Below, piece after piece: positions 1 to 9,529 of a stretch of 64,000 nucleotides of DNA; position 1 is the first letter of the stretch; every line of letters begins with the position of its first letter. Under the pieces are notes generated by a model. That model searched no databases. It was given only the letters and a program-made list of their open reading frames with translations, and was not told the DNA's origin. This DNA is from Eurosta solidaginis. Its lineage: Eukaryota; Arthropoda; Insecta; Diptera; Tephritidae. Location: positions 379,207,601 to 379,271,600 of the forward strand of contig NC_090319.1 of NCBI RefSeq assembly GCF_040869045.1, in the 5' to 3' direction. The position numbers were made by a program, and so were the translations under genes.

Positions 1-265
1 TCTATGAAAGGTCAGTGCTTTTAATGTCAATGAAAAAAAAAAATTTTTAATGTTCCTCAAAAAAATAAAAAAAATAAATCTGTGAGTTAAGCTGGCTCGA
101 GGTCAGGTGTAATAAAACACTAGAAGTTCTTGTATAACCGATATATTTCGATTACCTTCGGTAATCGTCCTCAGGGTAACTATTAACAATAAAAAACAAC
201 ATGAAAATTATAATCAAACAATATATCACAAATAACAATAATTTTTCTAATTACATACATTTATT

Positions 266-1522
266 TCACTTTTTCACTGTCTGACGTGGAGTATTATACT
301 GTTTATTTTTTGTCAACAAGTGTCTGTACGACTGTGCAGTATTATCAATATCTGTTTTGTAGTTAATTCGTATGTTTGAAGGTGTGTTAACGATATGTAA
401 CATTTCTAATGTGTACCTCTTCTTCCATTTATCTTCTTTCTCAATAACTGAAGCGTCGTCGAAGTTCGGACTGTGATAACTGCTGGCACAGTGGGCCATG
501 AGAGCTGTTTTATGGTTCTTAGTAGAATAACATTGTTTGTAACCAGATTTGTGTTGTGACAGTCGAGTTTTTAATTTTGCTTTGGTTGTGCCCACATAAA
601 TCTTATTGCACGATTCTTTATCATTACCTTTGCAAGGAATTTTATATACAATATCGCTTTTTTCGGTGTTTGGTATTTTTGATTTTGTTTTATTGAAAAT
701 ATGTTTTAGAGTGTTTATTGGTTTATGGGCAATTTTTGTTTCTTCGCTATTATAGCAATCTGATTTGGCAAGTCGCTCTGATAAACCAGGTACGTAAATA
801 ACAGATTTAAATGTTTTTGGGGTTTTTGGTATAATATCTCGGTTTGTTGATCCCGTTCTTCTTATTAAACTTTTTACAATATTCTCTGGAAAATCATTAT
901 TTCTTAATAGTAATTTAATTTCTTCTATAGTTTCTTTGTGGTAAGTGTCGTCCGATATTTGTAGCATTCGTCTTATACAGCCCGTTGCTGTATTGATAAT
1001 CATCGTCTTTGGGTGTTTGGAGTTAAAATTGATGATGCGTCCTGATGATATTGATTTCTTATACCACTTCAATTTAATTTTATTGCCTTCTCTTATTACA
1101 AGTGAGTCCAGGTATGGTAATTTTCCATCTTCTTCGAATTCCATAGTAAATTTTATATGTCGATCAAAGGAGTTTAATACGTCAAGTGTGTTTTGTACCT
1201 CGGTTTCTTTTACTATCGCAAAAATGTCATCAACATATTTTGCTACAGATCTTGGCTTTTGTATTAGCTTTTCAATGTTATTTTCCAACAACTTTTCCAT
1301 TAATATGTCTGCTATGATAGGTGAGGTCGGTGATCCCATTGGTAATCCTTGGAGTTGAGTATATATCTTGTCATTAAATTTAAAATATCTATTTTCCTCA
1401 ATGCAGAACTTTACTATTTCCATAAACATTTTTCTAGGTATTTTAGTGTACTCTTCTATTATTGTCCATTTTTCTCTTATTACGTCAAGTGCAAGTTGTG
1501 TGGGTATGCTAGGGAACAGTGA
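266..1522 (-). CDS. Penelope-like reverse transcriptase with GIY-YIG endonuclease, 5'-truncated (left copy)
   Basis: This is the minus-strand copy of the PLE polyprotein, open from the truncation point at about 1524 down to the stop at 266-268 (about 418 residues). An internal methionine would give 387 residues, but the real reading frame continues further upstream. RT motif B (GLPMGSPTSP) and motif C (YVDD) are present; motif A is lost with the missing 5' part. The carboxy half holds the PLE linker (AHKPINTLKHIF) and a GIY-YIG nuclease signature (VYKIPC, then IYVGTT, then RLSQH). In PLEs these domains nick the target and copy the RNA there. Without motif A this copy should be catalytically dead. 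Frames on the other strand over this stretch (for example 945-1358) are shadows. Confidence 0.9.
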   Translation of the reverse strand, partial: SLFPSIPTQLALDVIREKWTIIEEYTKIPRKMFMEIVKFCIEENRYFKFNDKIYTQLQGLPMGSPTSPIIADILMEKLLENNIEKLIQKPRSVAKYVDDIFAIVKETEVQNTLDVLNSFDRHIKFTMEFEEDGKLPYLDSLVIREGNKIKLKWYKKSISSGRIINFNSKHPKTMIINTATGCIRRMLQISDDTYHKETIEEIKLLLRNNDFPENIVKSLIRRTGSTNRDIIPKTPKTFKSVIYVPGLSERLAKSDCYNSEETKIAHKPINTLKHIFNKTKSKIPNTEKSDIVYKIPCKGNDKESCNKIYVGTTKAKLKTRLSQHKSGYKQCYSTKNHKTALMAHCASSYHSPNFDDASVIEKEDKWKKRYTLEMLHIVNTPSNIRINYKTDIDNTAQSYRHLLTKNKQYNTPRQTVKK

Positions 1523-1526
1523 TATA

Positions 1527-2963
1527 TGTTCAACTATAACAACTATAACATCGCCATCCTACGGCCTTTGTACATATATTTCAAACATTTTAAAGAAATT
1601 AACATTAAATTCGAGCTACAACGTAAAAAATACCATTGATTTTAAAGAAAAGATAAACAATACATTTATTTGTGACGATGAAAAACTTATTTCCTTCGAT
1701 GTTGTATCACTGTTCCCTAGCATACCCACACAACTTGCACTTGACGTAATAAGAGAAAAATGGACAATAATAGAAGAGTACACTAAAATACCTAGAAAAA
1801 TGTTTATGGAAATAGTAAAGTTCTGCATTGAGGAAAATAGATATTTTAAATTTAATGACAAGATATATACTCAACTCCAAGGATTACCAATGGGATCACC
1901 GACCTCACCTATCATAGCAGACATATTAATGGAAAAGTTGTTGGAAAATAGCATTGAAAAGCTAATACAAAAGCCAAGATCTGTAGCAAAATATGTTGAT
2001 GACATTTTTGCGATAGTAAAAGAAACCGAGGTACAAAACACACTTGACGTATTAAACTCCTTTGATCGACATATAAAATTTACTGTGGAATTCGAAGAAG
2101 ATGGAAAATTACCATACCTGGACTCACTTGTAATAAGAGAAGGCAATAAAATTAAATTGAAGTGGTATAAGAAATCAATATCATCAGGACGCATCATCAA
2201 TTTTAACTCCAAACACCCAAAGACGATGATTATCAATACAGCAACGGGCTGTATAAGACGAATGCTACAAATATCGGACGACACTTACCACAAAGAAACT
2301 ATAGAAGAAATTAAATTACTATTAAGAAATAATGATTTTCCAGAGAATATTGTAAAAAGTTTAATAAGAAGAACGGGATCAACAAACCGAGATATTATAC
2401 CAAAAACCCCAAAAACATTTAAATCTGTTATTTACGTACCTGGTTTATCAGAGCGACTTGCCAAATCAGATTGCTATAATAGCGAAGAAACAAAAATTGC
2501 CCATAAACCAATAAACACTCTAAAACATATTTTCAATAAAACAAAATCAAAAATACCAAACACCGAAAAAAGCGATATTGTATATAAAATTCCTTGCAAA
2601 GGTAATGATAAAGAATCGTGCAATAAGATTTATGTGGGCACAACCAAAGCAAAATTAAAAACTCGACTGTCACAACACAAATCTGGTTACAAACAATGTT
2701 ATTCTACTAAGAACCATAAAACAGCTCTCATGGCCCACTGTGCCAGCAGTTATCACAGTCCGAACTTCGACGACGCTTCAGTTATTGAGAAAGAAGATAA
2801 GTGGAAGAAGAGGTACACATTAGAAATGTTACATATCGTTAACACACCTTCAAACATACGAATTAACTACAAAACAGATATTGATAATACTGCAAAGTCG
2901 TACAGACACTTGTTGACAAAAAATAAACAGTATAATACTCCACGTCAGACAGTGAAAAAGTGA
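1527..2963 (+). CDS. Penelope-like reverse transcriptase with GIY-YIG endonuclease, N-terminally truncated (right copy)
   Basis: This is the better preserved PLE copy, open for about 478 codons to the TGA at 2961-2963. The first 53 codons of the longest frame (1368-1526) are antisense of the left copy and are not part of the protein, so I start at 1527, where homologous-looking sequence (TSPSYGLCTYI) begins. RT motif A is SFDVVSLFPSIP (Asp codon at 1698), motif B is GLPMGSPTSP, and motif C is YVDD (1992-2003). The PLE linker AHKPINTLKHIF follows, then the GIY-YIG domain near 2575-2690 (VYKIPC, IYVGTT, RLSQH). All RT catalytic aspartates are present, but the N-terminal region of a full PLE protein is absent and no start codon belongs to it. 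It is probably an inactive young insertion. Confidence 0.92.
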   Translation, partial: CSTITTITSPSYGLCTYISNILKKLTLNSSYNVKNTIDFKEKINNTFICDDEKLISFDVVSLFPSIPTQLALDVIREKWTIIEEYTKIPRKMFMEIVKFCIEENRYFKFNDKIYTQLQGLPMGSPTSPIIADILMEKLLENSIEKLIQKPRSVAKYVDDIFAIVKETEVQNTLDVLNSFDRHIKFTVEFEEDGKLPYLDSLVIREGNKIKLKWYKKSISSGRIINFNSKHPKTMIINTATGCIRRMLQISDDTYHKETIEEIKLLLRNNDFPENIVKSLIRRTGSTNRDIIPKTPKTFKSVIYVPGLSERLAKSDCYNSEETKIAHKPINTLKHIFNKTKSKIPNTEKSDIVYKIPCKGNDKESCNKIYVGTTKAKLKTRLSQHKSGYKQCYSTKNHKTALMAHCASSYHSPNFDDASVIEKEDKWKKRYTLEMLHIVNTPSNIRINYKTDIDNTAKSYRHLLTKNKQYNTPRQTVKK

Positions 2964-3054
2964 AATAAATGTATGTAATTAGAAAAATTATTGTTATTTG
3001 TGATATATTGTTTGATTATAATTTTCATGTTGTTTTTTATTGTTAATAGTTACC

Positions 3055-3083
3055 CTGAGGACGATTACCGAAGGTAATCGAAA
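3055..3083 (+). other. Hammerhead-ribozyme-like core in the PLE 3' region (mirror copy at 146-174, minus strand)
   Basis: Just after the PLE stop codon the sequence shows CTGAGGA, then a strong hairpin (GATTACC, GAA, GGTAATC), then GAAA. This resembles the CUGANGA - stem II - GAAA core of hammerhead ribozymes, which are known from the repeats of Penelope-like elements. The match is imperfect: one C next to stem II is unpaired, and I could not fold a convincing stem I. It may be a degenerate ribozyme or only a stable hairpin. Confidence 0.3.
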
Positions 3084-3150
3084 TATATCGGTTATACAAG
3101 AACTTCTAGTGTTTTATTACACCTGACCTCGAGCCAGCTTAACTCACAGA

Positions 3151-4404
3151 TACATTATTAAAGGTCACTAAATTAACTTAATAAAAAAAATAAAATTAAA
3201 AAAAAATGGAACCAGGGTTAGCTTGATTTCGTTGGGTATTTTGCAGGCAGTGCGTTGCTACTACGTCCAAGAAAAGAAAAAAAAACCGAAGATAGATAGC
3301 TTACTAAATGAAAGCTTTAACAATTTAAATTTTTTTTTTCTTTTCTGCTGCTTTATTAACAACAAAAACTGAGCCATTAACATAAATTGAGTATTCTTTT
3401 GTGCAGAAAACAAAAAGCATTTCAAATATCAAAGTACTAAATTAAAATAAAAATTTTCTACTTTCACAAATTATTAAAATATGTAAGCAACCGTGAACAA
3501 GCAACATTTTAAGGTCAATTATAACAAAAATATATTTACAGTAGGCTGTTTGAGTACAACACAGAAAATAATTTTTTTATGGTTGGCACTAACTATTAGC
3601 GTCTATAAAAAAAAATATTTTAAAACAATTTTAAAATATGCAGGATGCATGGCGACAAACTGTTCCCCTATGTTCAACACGCTATGTCTCATTTTTAAAA
3701 AAACATCCTCATCATCACTAACAAGTCATTCCAGGAATTTATGTTTTGCGATAACTGAAGCAAATTTGGAGCACCAAGTCTTCCTTCACCCGCCTCTCCC
3801 AACTGAGTAGAGTTCTATCCATTCACATAGCATGACCTGGCCAGCGAAGCTGTAGGGTATTTATTAGCTGCACTATCGTCATATCTGCATAAAGCTCATA
3901 CATCTCATCATTATACATATTTCGATACTTGCTGTCGTCATTGCGGCCAGCATCGTAAATCTTCGAGGGAAATTTTCTCCAAACAGAGCCATCTCGCTCG
4001 ACACTGTCCACGATTCCAATCCCTACATCTGTACAGGTATAAGAGATTGCTTTATTTTTTTTTTTAATTCAAACACGCATATAATTTTATATAAAATTCC
4101 AAAAATGGGGTGCTAACATACCAGCGCGAAATTCACACCCACTCTCCACAATGCCAAATTGGCTGCGATTTTGTATTTATCGATATGTGATTATGTAATG
4201 TCGCCTGGTTTTCTGAGAAAACGGCACCCACAAAAGTAAGCCACCTTGTTAATAGGAGTCTCTAAATAGACTGTGAGCTTTAAAATTGGGAACAAAAATG
4301 AGCAAACAGAATTCGTGGAGAAGTTCCCACATAAACGAATCTAAATTTTTTGGGGAACTTGAGCGACGTTTTAAATAAAGATAAAAAATTTGGAATAGCT
4401 CTCT
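3151..4404. other. No gene seen; AT-rich intergenic sequence
   Basis: This stretch has homopolymer A and T runs, no splice-like coding exon and no recognisable protein. The plus-strand frame 3493-3810 and the minus-strand frame 3823-4011 have no family motif and look like chance. Confidence 0.6.
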
Positions 4405-4636
4405 TATAAAAAGTTAGATATAACAGTTAAAATTAAATTTTATTATAAAAATTTGAAACAACCGTTTTATTTTTTTTACAATTCAAAGTTTAGATTTATT
4501 ATAAAATTTGTAAATGAAAGCTAAAAATTTAGTTTTATTTTAAAAGTTAGACGAAAGAGCCAAAAGCTTAGTTTTTTTATAGAAACTAGAACTAACAGTT
4601 AAAAGTTTACTATTATTATAGAAGCTAGAAAAAACA
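4405..4636. repeat. Degenerate ~45-bp tandem repeat, first block
   Basis: Imperfect units of the type AACAGTTAAAAGTTTA followed by TTATTATAAAAGCTAGAA recur at roughly 42-48 bp. The same repeat reappears at 6345-6488 and, briefly, at 8190-8250. Two copies of the modular dispersed repeat therefore sit inside, or between pieces of, one array. Confidence 0.65.
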
Positions 4637-6350
4637 AGTAAGGAAGGCTAAGTTCGGCTGTAACCGTACACTAATACTCAGCTGAGAGCTTTGGAGACAA
4701 AATAAGGGAAAATCACCATGTAGGAAAATGAACCTAGGGTAACCCTGGAATGTGTTTGTATGACTTGGGTATCAAATGGAAGGTATTAAAGAGTATTTTA
4801 AAAGGGAGTGGGCCATAGTTCTAAAGGTGGACCAGGGGTGACTCTAGAATGCGTTTGTACAATATGGGTATCAAATGAAAGGTGTTAATGAGTATTTCAG
4901 AAGGGAGGGACCTTAGTTCCATAGGTGGACGCCTTTTCGAGATATCGCCATAAGGATCGACCAGGGGTGACTCTAGAATGTATTTTGTATGATATGGGTA
5001 TCAAATGAACGGTGTTAATTAGTATTTTAAAAGGGAGTGGGCCTTAGTTCTATGGGTGGACGCCTTTTCGAGATATCGCAATAAATGTGGACCGGGGTGA
5101 CCCAGAACATCATCTGTCGGATACCGCTAATTTATTTGTATATGTAATACCACGAACTGTATTCCTGCCAAGATTCCAAGAACATTTGATTTCGCCTTAC
5201 ATAACTTTTTCATTTTCTTCTACTTAATATGGTAGGTGTCACACCCATTAACAAAGTCTATTCTAAAGTTATTTTTTGCGTCAATAAACCAATCAAATTA
5301 CCATGTTTCATACCTTTTTTCGTATTTGGTATAGAATTATGGCATTTTTTTCATTTTTAGTAATTTTCGATTTGGAAAAAGTGGACGCGGTTATAGTCGG
5401 ATTTCGTCCATTTTTCGAACCAAGATAAAGTGAGTTCAGATAAGTACGTGGACTAAGTTTAGCAAAGATATATCGGGTTTTGCTCAAGTTATCGTGTTAA
5501 CGGCCGAGGGGAAGGACAGACGGACGACTGTGTATAAAAACTGGGCGTGGCTTCAACCGATTTCGCCCATTTTCACAGAAAATAGTTACCGTCATAGCAT
5601 CTATGCCCCTACCAAATTTCAGAAGGATTTGTAAATTTTTGTTCGACTTATGGCATTAAAAGTATTCTATACAAATTAAATGAAAAAGGGCGGAGCCACG
5701 CCCATTTTGAAATTATCTTTCATTTTGTATTTTGTTGCACCATATTATTACTGGAGTTGATTTTGACATAATTTACTTATATACTGTAAAGATACTAACT
5801 TTTTTTTTAAATTTGACTTTAAAAAAAAATTTTTTTAAAGGGGGCGTGGTCGTTCTCCGAGTTTGCTAATTTTTATTGTGCATACATACAGTAATAGGAG
5901 TAATGTTCCTGCAAATTTCATCATGATATCTCCAACGACTGCCAATTTTCAGCTTGCAAAACTTCTAAATTACTTTCTTTTAAAAGTGGGCGGTGCCACG
6001 CCCATTGTCCAAATCTTTACTAATTTTCTATTCTACGCCATAAATTCAACTCACCTACCAAGTTTCATTGCTTTATCCCTCTTCGGTAATGAATTATCGC
6101 ACTTTTTCGGTTTTTCGAAATTTTCGATATCGAAAAAGTGGGCGTGGTTATAGTCCGATATCGTTCATTTAAATAGCGATCTGAGATGAGTTCCCAGGAA
6201 CCTATATACCAAATCAAATTTTTTTTCGATACTGATGATTTTGATATATGGAAGTCTATGTCTATCTCGATTCCTTTATACCTGTACAACCAACCGTTAT
6301 GCAATCAAAGTTAATAGACTCTGTGAGCTCTGCTCAACTGAGTATAACAA
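4637..6350 (+). repeat. Modular dispersed non-coding repeat with CTCAGCTGAG ends, copy 1
   Basis: It begins AAGTAAGGAAGGCTAAGTTC and soon shows ACTCAGCTGAGAGCTTT. It ends with GAGCTCTGCTCAACTGAGTA, so the subterminal parts are inverted with respect to each other. Inside are about two and a half 130-bp units (4770-5095) of the kind amplified in the copy at 39-41.6 kb. Modules about 300 bp apart follow, carrying GGGCGGAGCCACGCCC or GTGGGCGTGGTTATA. No ORF of note is present. The superfamily is unassigned; no transposase is visible. Five clear copies occur in this window. Confidence 0.8.
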
Positions 6351-6488
6351 TTAAAAGCTTATTTTTGCTATAAAAGCTAGAAACAACAGTTAAAAGTTTA
6401 TTTTTATTATAAAAGTAAAAAAATGGTTAATAGTTAACTATTATTATAAAACTCAAAAATAACTGTAAAAAGTTAAATTTTGCATTAA
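6345..6488. repeat. Degenerate ~45-bp tandem repeat, second block
   Basis: About three units (AACAGTTAAAAGTTTATTTTT and variants) lie exactly between modular-repeat copies 1 and 2. They are of the same type as 4405-4636. Confidence 0.65.
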
Positions 6489-6530
6489 CAAGTAAGGAAG
6501 CCTAAGTTCGGGTGAAACCGAACATTACAC

Positions 6531-6961
6531 AGTATGTAACCTGGGTCGATTTGTATGGACGAAAGTTAACCTATATCGCGCCATCGATTTTTCGACAAGA
6601 TTTGGGCTCAGGAAAAAAAGTTCCACTACGCATACCCAAAAAAATAATGTTTGAGCCTGTAAAAAAGCGATTTTTCGACCGAAATTCTTCTAAAACGCCA
6701 TACAAGAAATTATTTTTTGAAAAAACTGCATTTACTAATTTTGCATTTGCCAATTGACACGAAAAACAAAATACATAAAAAATGATTTGGAGCTTTGAAA
6801 ATGAAAAAATGCATAAAAAATCGAAAAAATCGTTGAAATTTTGCAGGCTCAAAAATAATTTTTTTGGGTATGCGTAGTGGAACTTTTTTCCTGAGCCCAA
6901 ATCCTATCGAAAAATCGATGGCGCGATATGGGTTAATAAATCGACCCAGTCTATTACATAC
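6531..6961. mobile_element. Foldback MITE (arms 6531-6665 and 6837-6961)
   Basis: The left arm reads GTATGTAACCTGGGTCGATT and later TTTGGGCTCAGGAAAAAAAG; the right arm is its reverse complement, ending TCGACCCAGTCTATTACATA. The arms are about 130 bp around a ~170-bp centre. No transposase is present. The subterminal GGGTCGATTT is shared with the foldback at 18857-19328, so the two are probably one family. Frames on both strands across it are products of the palindrome. Confidence 0.85.
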
Positions 6962-7738
6962 CCAGCTCTATACTTGAGAAGCTGTTGTTGTTGTTTTGTG
7001 TGCTTAATACTGTTACAAGGCTGCGCAGTAATACATATACATATGGTTCTATTCTGAACTAATTTTTCTTCCAGTTATAGCTCCCGAAACATAGAAAAGT
7101 GCTTAGTCATAAAATGGGCGGTGCCACGCCCATTTTTTAAAATTTGAAGTTTTTCCTATTTATTGTTATAAATCCACTTGGGAAATGAAATACCATTGGT
7201 ATAGAGCTCTTTTTTTTGAAAAGATATATCTTATTTTATTCGTCCACAACCCTTTTAAAAATCTTTTATATAAAAGTGGGCGTGTCCTTAACCGATTTCG
7301 TTAATTTTTCTTCAAACCATTTCTTATAGTAAAGGCAACCTCTCTGCCGAATTTTGTTACGATAGGTTTAACGATCTTTGTTTTATGATTAATAATATTT
7401 GTAAAATTGATTTTATCACAAATTTTTATCAAGAGCCTTAATATCCGTCCACACGTCAAATTTCAACATTCTAGGTGTATTATTTACTAAATAATCAAGT
7501 TTTTTGTGTTTTCCAAAATGTTTTATATATAAAAAGTGGGCGTGGTTATTATCCGATTTCGCTCATTTTCAACATAAATCTATTCTGGGCCCAAGTAAGC
7601 TCGTGTACCAAATTTGGTGAAGATAAAGCAATATTTACTCAAATTATCGTGCTATCGGGCAGAGAGACGGACGGACGGACGGACATGGCTCAATCAAATT
7701 TTTTTTCGATACTGATGATTTTGATATAGGGAAGTAAA

Positions 7739-8104
7739 TATATGTGACCTGGAATCATGAAACAACCCTATTGTGCGAAAATAACAGTGTGCACTTTTCG
7801 AATGATTCTTAAGGGAAATGTAATGCTCTTTCAAAAGGAACAATCCGCAGTTTTCTATCTTTCTTAGTTTTTTCACAAATCGCATTTAAAGCCAAATCGA
7901 ACCACAAATACGATTTTTTTAAACATTTTGATCCAAGTTTCAAGCTTGTAGCTTATCGGAAAGTTACTTAAATTTTAATTACAATATTCGTTCACAACGG
8001 CCGGCCGCTACACAGAGTCAAGCTATACAAAAATTTCAAAGGCGTTTTTCTCGAAAAATTGTTTTCGCAAAATAGGGTCATTTCATGATTCCAGGTCACA
8101 TATA
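7739..8104. mobile_element. MITE with TATGTGACCTGGAATCATGA inverted repeats
   Basis: The left end (7741-7787) and right end (8060-8102) are reverse complements for about 45 bp, starting TATGTGACCTGG. It sits inside modular-repeat copy 2 and is flanked by TATA-like bases. The interior (CAAGTTTCAAGCTTGTAGCT and what follows) matches 50265-50340, so a related copy lies there. The terminus resembles that of the MITE at 14501-14660 (TATGTGACCCGG). Confidence 0.82.
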
Positions 8105-8186
8105 TCTCGATTCCTTTATACCTGTACAACCAACCGTTATCCATTCAAAGTTATAATACCCTGTGTACAAGTACAGCTGGGTATAA

Positions 8187-8487
8187 AAATTTAAGTACCA
8201 GCTAAAAGCTTAATTTGCAATAAAAAGTTGAAATATACCAGACTTGACTTACTTTTAAAACAAAACACAAAAATAAAAGTAAATTGTTCCGAAACCATTT
8301 GGAATTGATACCGAAATATAAATTCCAAGAACTACCCTAATATACTTTCTTTTAACTTGGAATATTTGATTGTCAAATAGAAAAATGTTTTCTTATTTTC
8401 ATATTGAAATTTCGAGTATAACTATTTAATAGGTTTCGTCCATGAAGCAATAAACCCGAGAGGTGAAGTCAGTAGTACAGCAACAAA
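8187..8487. other. Short spacer, nothing recognised
   Basis: The first ~60 bp continue the degenerate ~45-bp repeat. The rest is AT-rich with no coding or structural signal. Confidence 0.5.
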
Positions 8488-8986
8488 GAGCAAGGAAGGC
8501 TAAGTTCGGGTGTAACCGAACATTATATACTCAGATGCCAAATTACAGCTTGCAATACTTTTAAATTACCTTCTTTTAAAAGTAGGAGATGCCACGCCCG
8601 TTGTCCAAAATTTTACTAATTTTCTATTCTGCGTCATAAGATCAACCCACCTACCTAGTCTCATCGCTTTGTCCGTCTTTGGTAATGAATAATCGCACTT
8701 TTTCGGTTTTTCGAAATTTCCGAAATCGAAAAAGTGGGCGTGGTTATTATCCGATTACGTTCATTTTAAAAAGCGATCTGAGATGAGTACTGAGGAACTT
8801 ACATTCCAAATTTTACTCAAGTTATCATAAAATTTACTCAAGTTATCGTGTTTACGGACGGACGGACGGACGGACGGACATGGCTAAATGAATTTCTTTT
8901 TTCGCCAAGATCATTTTGATATATAGAAGTTTATATCTATCTAGATTAGTTTGTACCCCAGTGAGCTCTGCTCAGCTGAGTATAAA
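8488..8986 (+). repeat. Modular dispersed non-coding repeat, copy 3 (short, internally deleted)
   Basis: It begins GCAAGGAAGGCTAAGTTCGG and ends GAGCTCTGCTCAGCTGAGTA. It holds only one module (GTGGGCGTGGTTATTATCCG near 8735) and a (GGAC)n run near 8858-8878. The 130-bp units are missing. Confidence 0.78.
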
Positions 8987-9116
8987 GTTGTAGGTAGGGA
9001 AAGGTTTTGGGGCCATTTTGCGACTTTATTACTTAGTAATGTTATTTGCGCAGAAAAGCAAAACTCGATTCCTCTTCACATTTAAAACGAAGGCATGAAA
9101 AAAAGAAGAGAAAACA

Positions 9117-9516
9117 ACTCCCAGCGGGTTAGGTGGTTAGAATATACCTGCGGTAGGTATGCCTGACGTAAGAAGCGACTAAAATACAAGATTCAAAGGG
9201 TTGTGTAGCGCAACCTTTTCGAGTTGCCAACGCAATTTATAGCTTCTCCAAACCCAATTGTCAACCTTACCTATCCGTAGCGAATCCTGTTTCATTAACA
9301 GGCGAGCTTCTGGCGACCCCGAACTCCTCATGGATCTAGGGGGTGGGAGGGAAGGATGGCCTAGAAGGTCGCATGTGGTCATAACAAATCGTTCGCGAAA
9401 TGGTAGGGCTTGATACCGAAACGTACCGGATCTGCATCCGGCAAAGAACCATCAAATCGATAACACTCCCCAAGGCCTTCGGGGAGTGTCCTTATCAGTA
9501 CAACAACAACAACAAC
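9117..9516 (+). mobile_element. SINE-1 family, full-length copy with 13-bp target-site duplication
   Basis: This 400-bp element starts ACTCCCAGCGGGTTAGGTGG and ends in an (AAC)n tail after the hairpin CACTCCCC...GGGGAGTG. It is flanked by the direct repeat AGAAGAGAAAACA at 9104-9116 and 9517-9529, which is good evidence of target-primed insertion. Three more copies are at 11669-11984, 20588-20960 and 38355-38745. The head may carry pol III A/B-box-like sequence, but I could not fix these boxes. The (AAC)n tail matches the intronic Jockey element. Confidence 0.85.
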
Positions 9517-9529
9517 AGAAGAGAAAACA

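Larger units (their letters stand above)
79..3150. mobile_element. Head-to-head pair of Penelope-like elements forming a giant palindrome
   Basis: Bases 79-1524 and 1705-3150 are reverse complements of each other. Both arms are 1,446 bp, and the only spacer is about 180 bp. Each arm is a 5'-truncated Penelope-like element (PLE) with its 3' end outward. The spacer belongs to the right-hand copy, which is therefore slightly longer at its 5' end. The encoded proteins differ at only three positions over about 388 residues (N/S, M/V, Q/K), and neither has a stop, so the pair is young or kept alike by conversion. PLEs are known to leave truncated, inverted and partly duplicated copies. No clean target-site duplication was identified; AAAGGTCA occurs near both outer ends (6-13 and about 3160-3168) but is not adjacent. 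Confidence 0.93.
6489..8186 (+). repeat. Modular dispersed non-coding repeat, copy 2, with two nested MITEs
   Basis: It starts AAGTAAGGAAGCCTAAGTTC and ends near GTACAGCTGGGTATAAAAA. It carries the GGGCGGTGCCACGCCC module near 7120, GTGGGCGTGGTTATTATCCG near 7536, and a GACGGACGGACGGAC run near 7668. It is interrupted by a foldback element (6531-6961) and a MITE (7739-8104). Removing the MITE rejoins the phrase GATATAGGGAAGT...ATATCTCGATTCC seen uninterrupted in other copies. Confidence 0.75.

Noticed and set aside
945..1358. Open frames antisense to the Penelope copies (also 1871-2284 and 1616-1861)
   Set aside because: They mirror each other because the arms are a palindrome, and they overlap a frame with clear RT motifs on the other strand.
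2575..2690. GIY-YIG domain as a stand-alone homing endonuclease
   Set aside because: It is continuous with a Penelope-type RT and linker, the normal arrangement of these elements.
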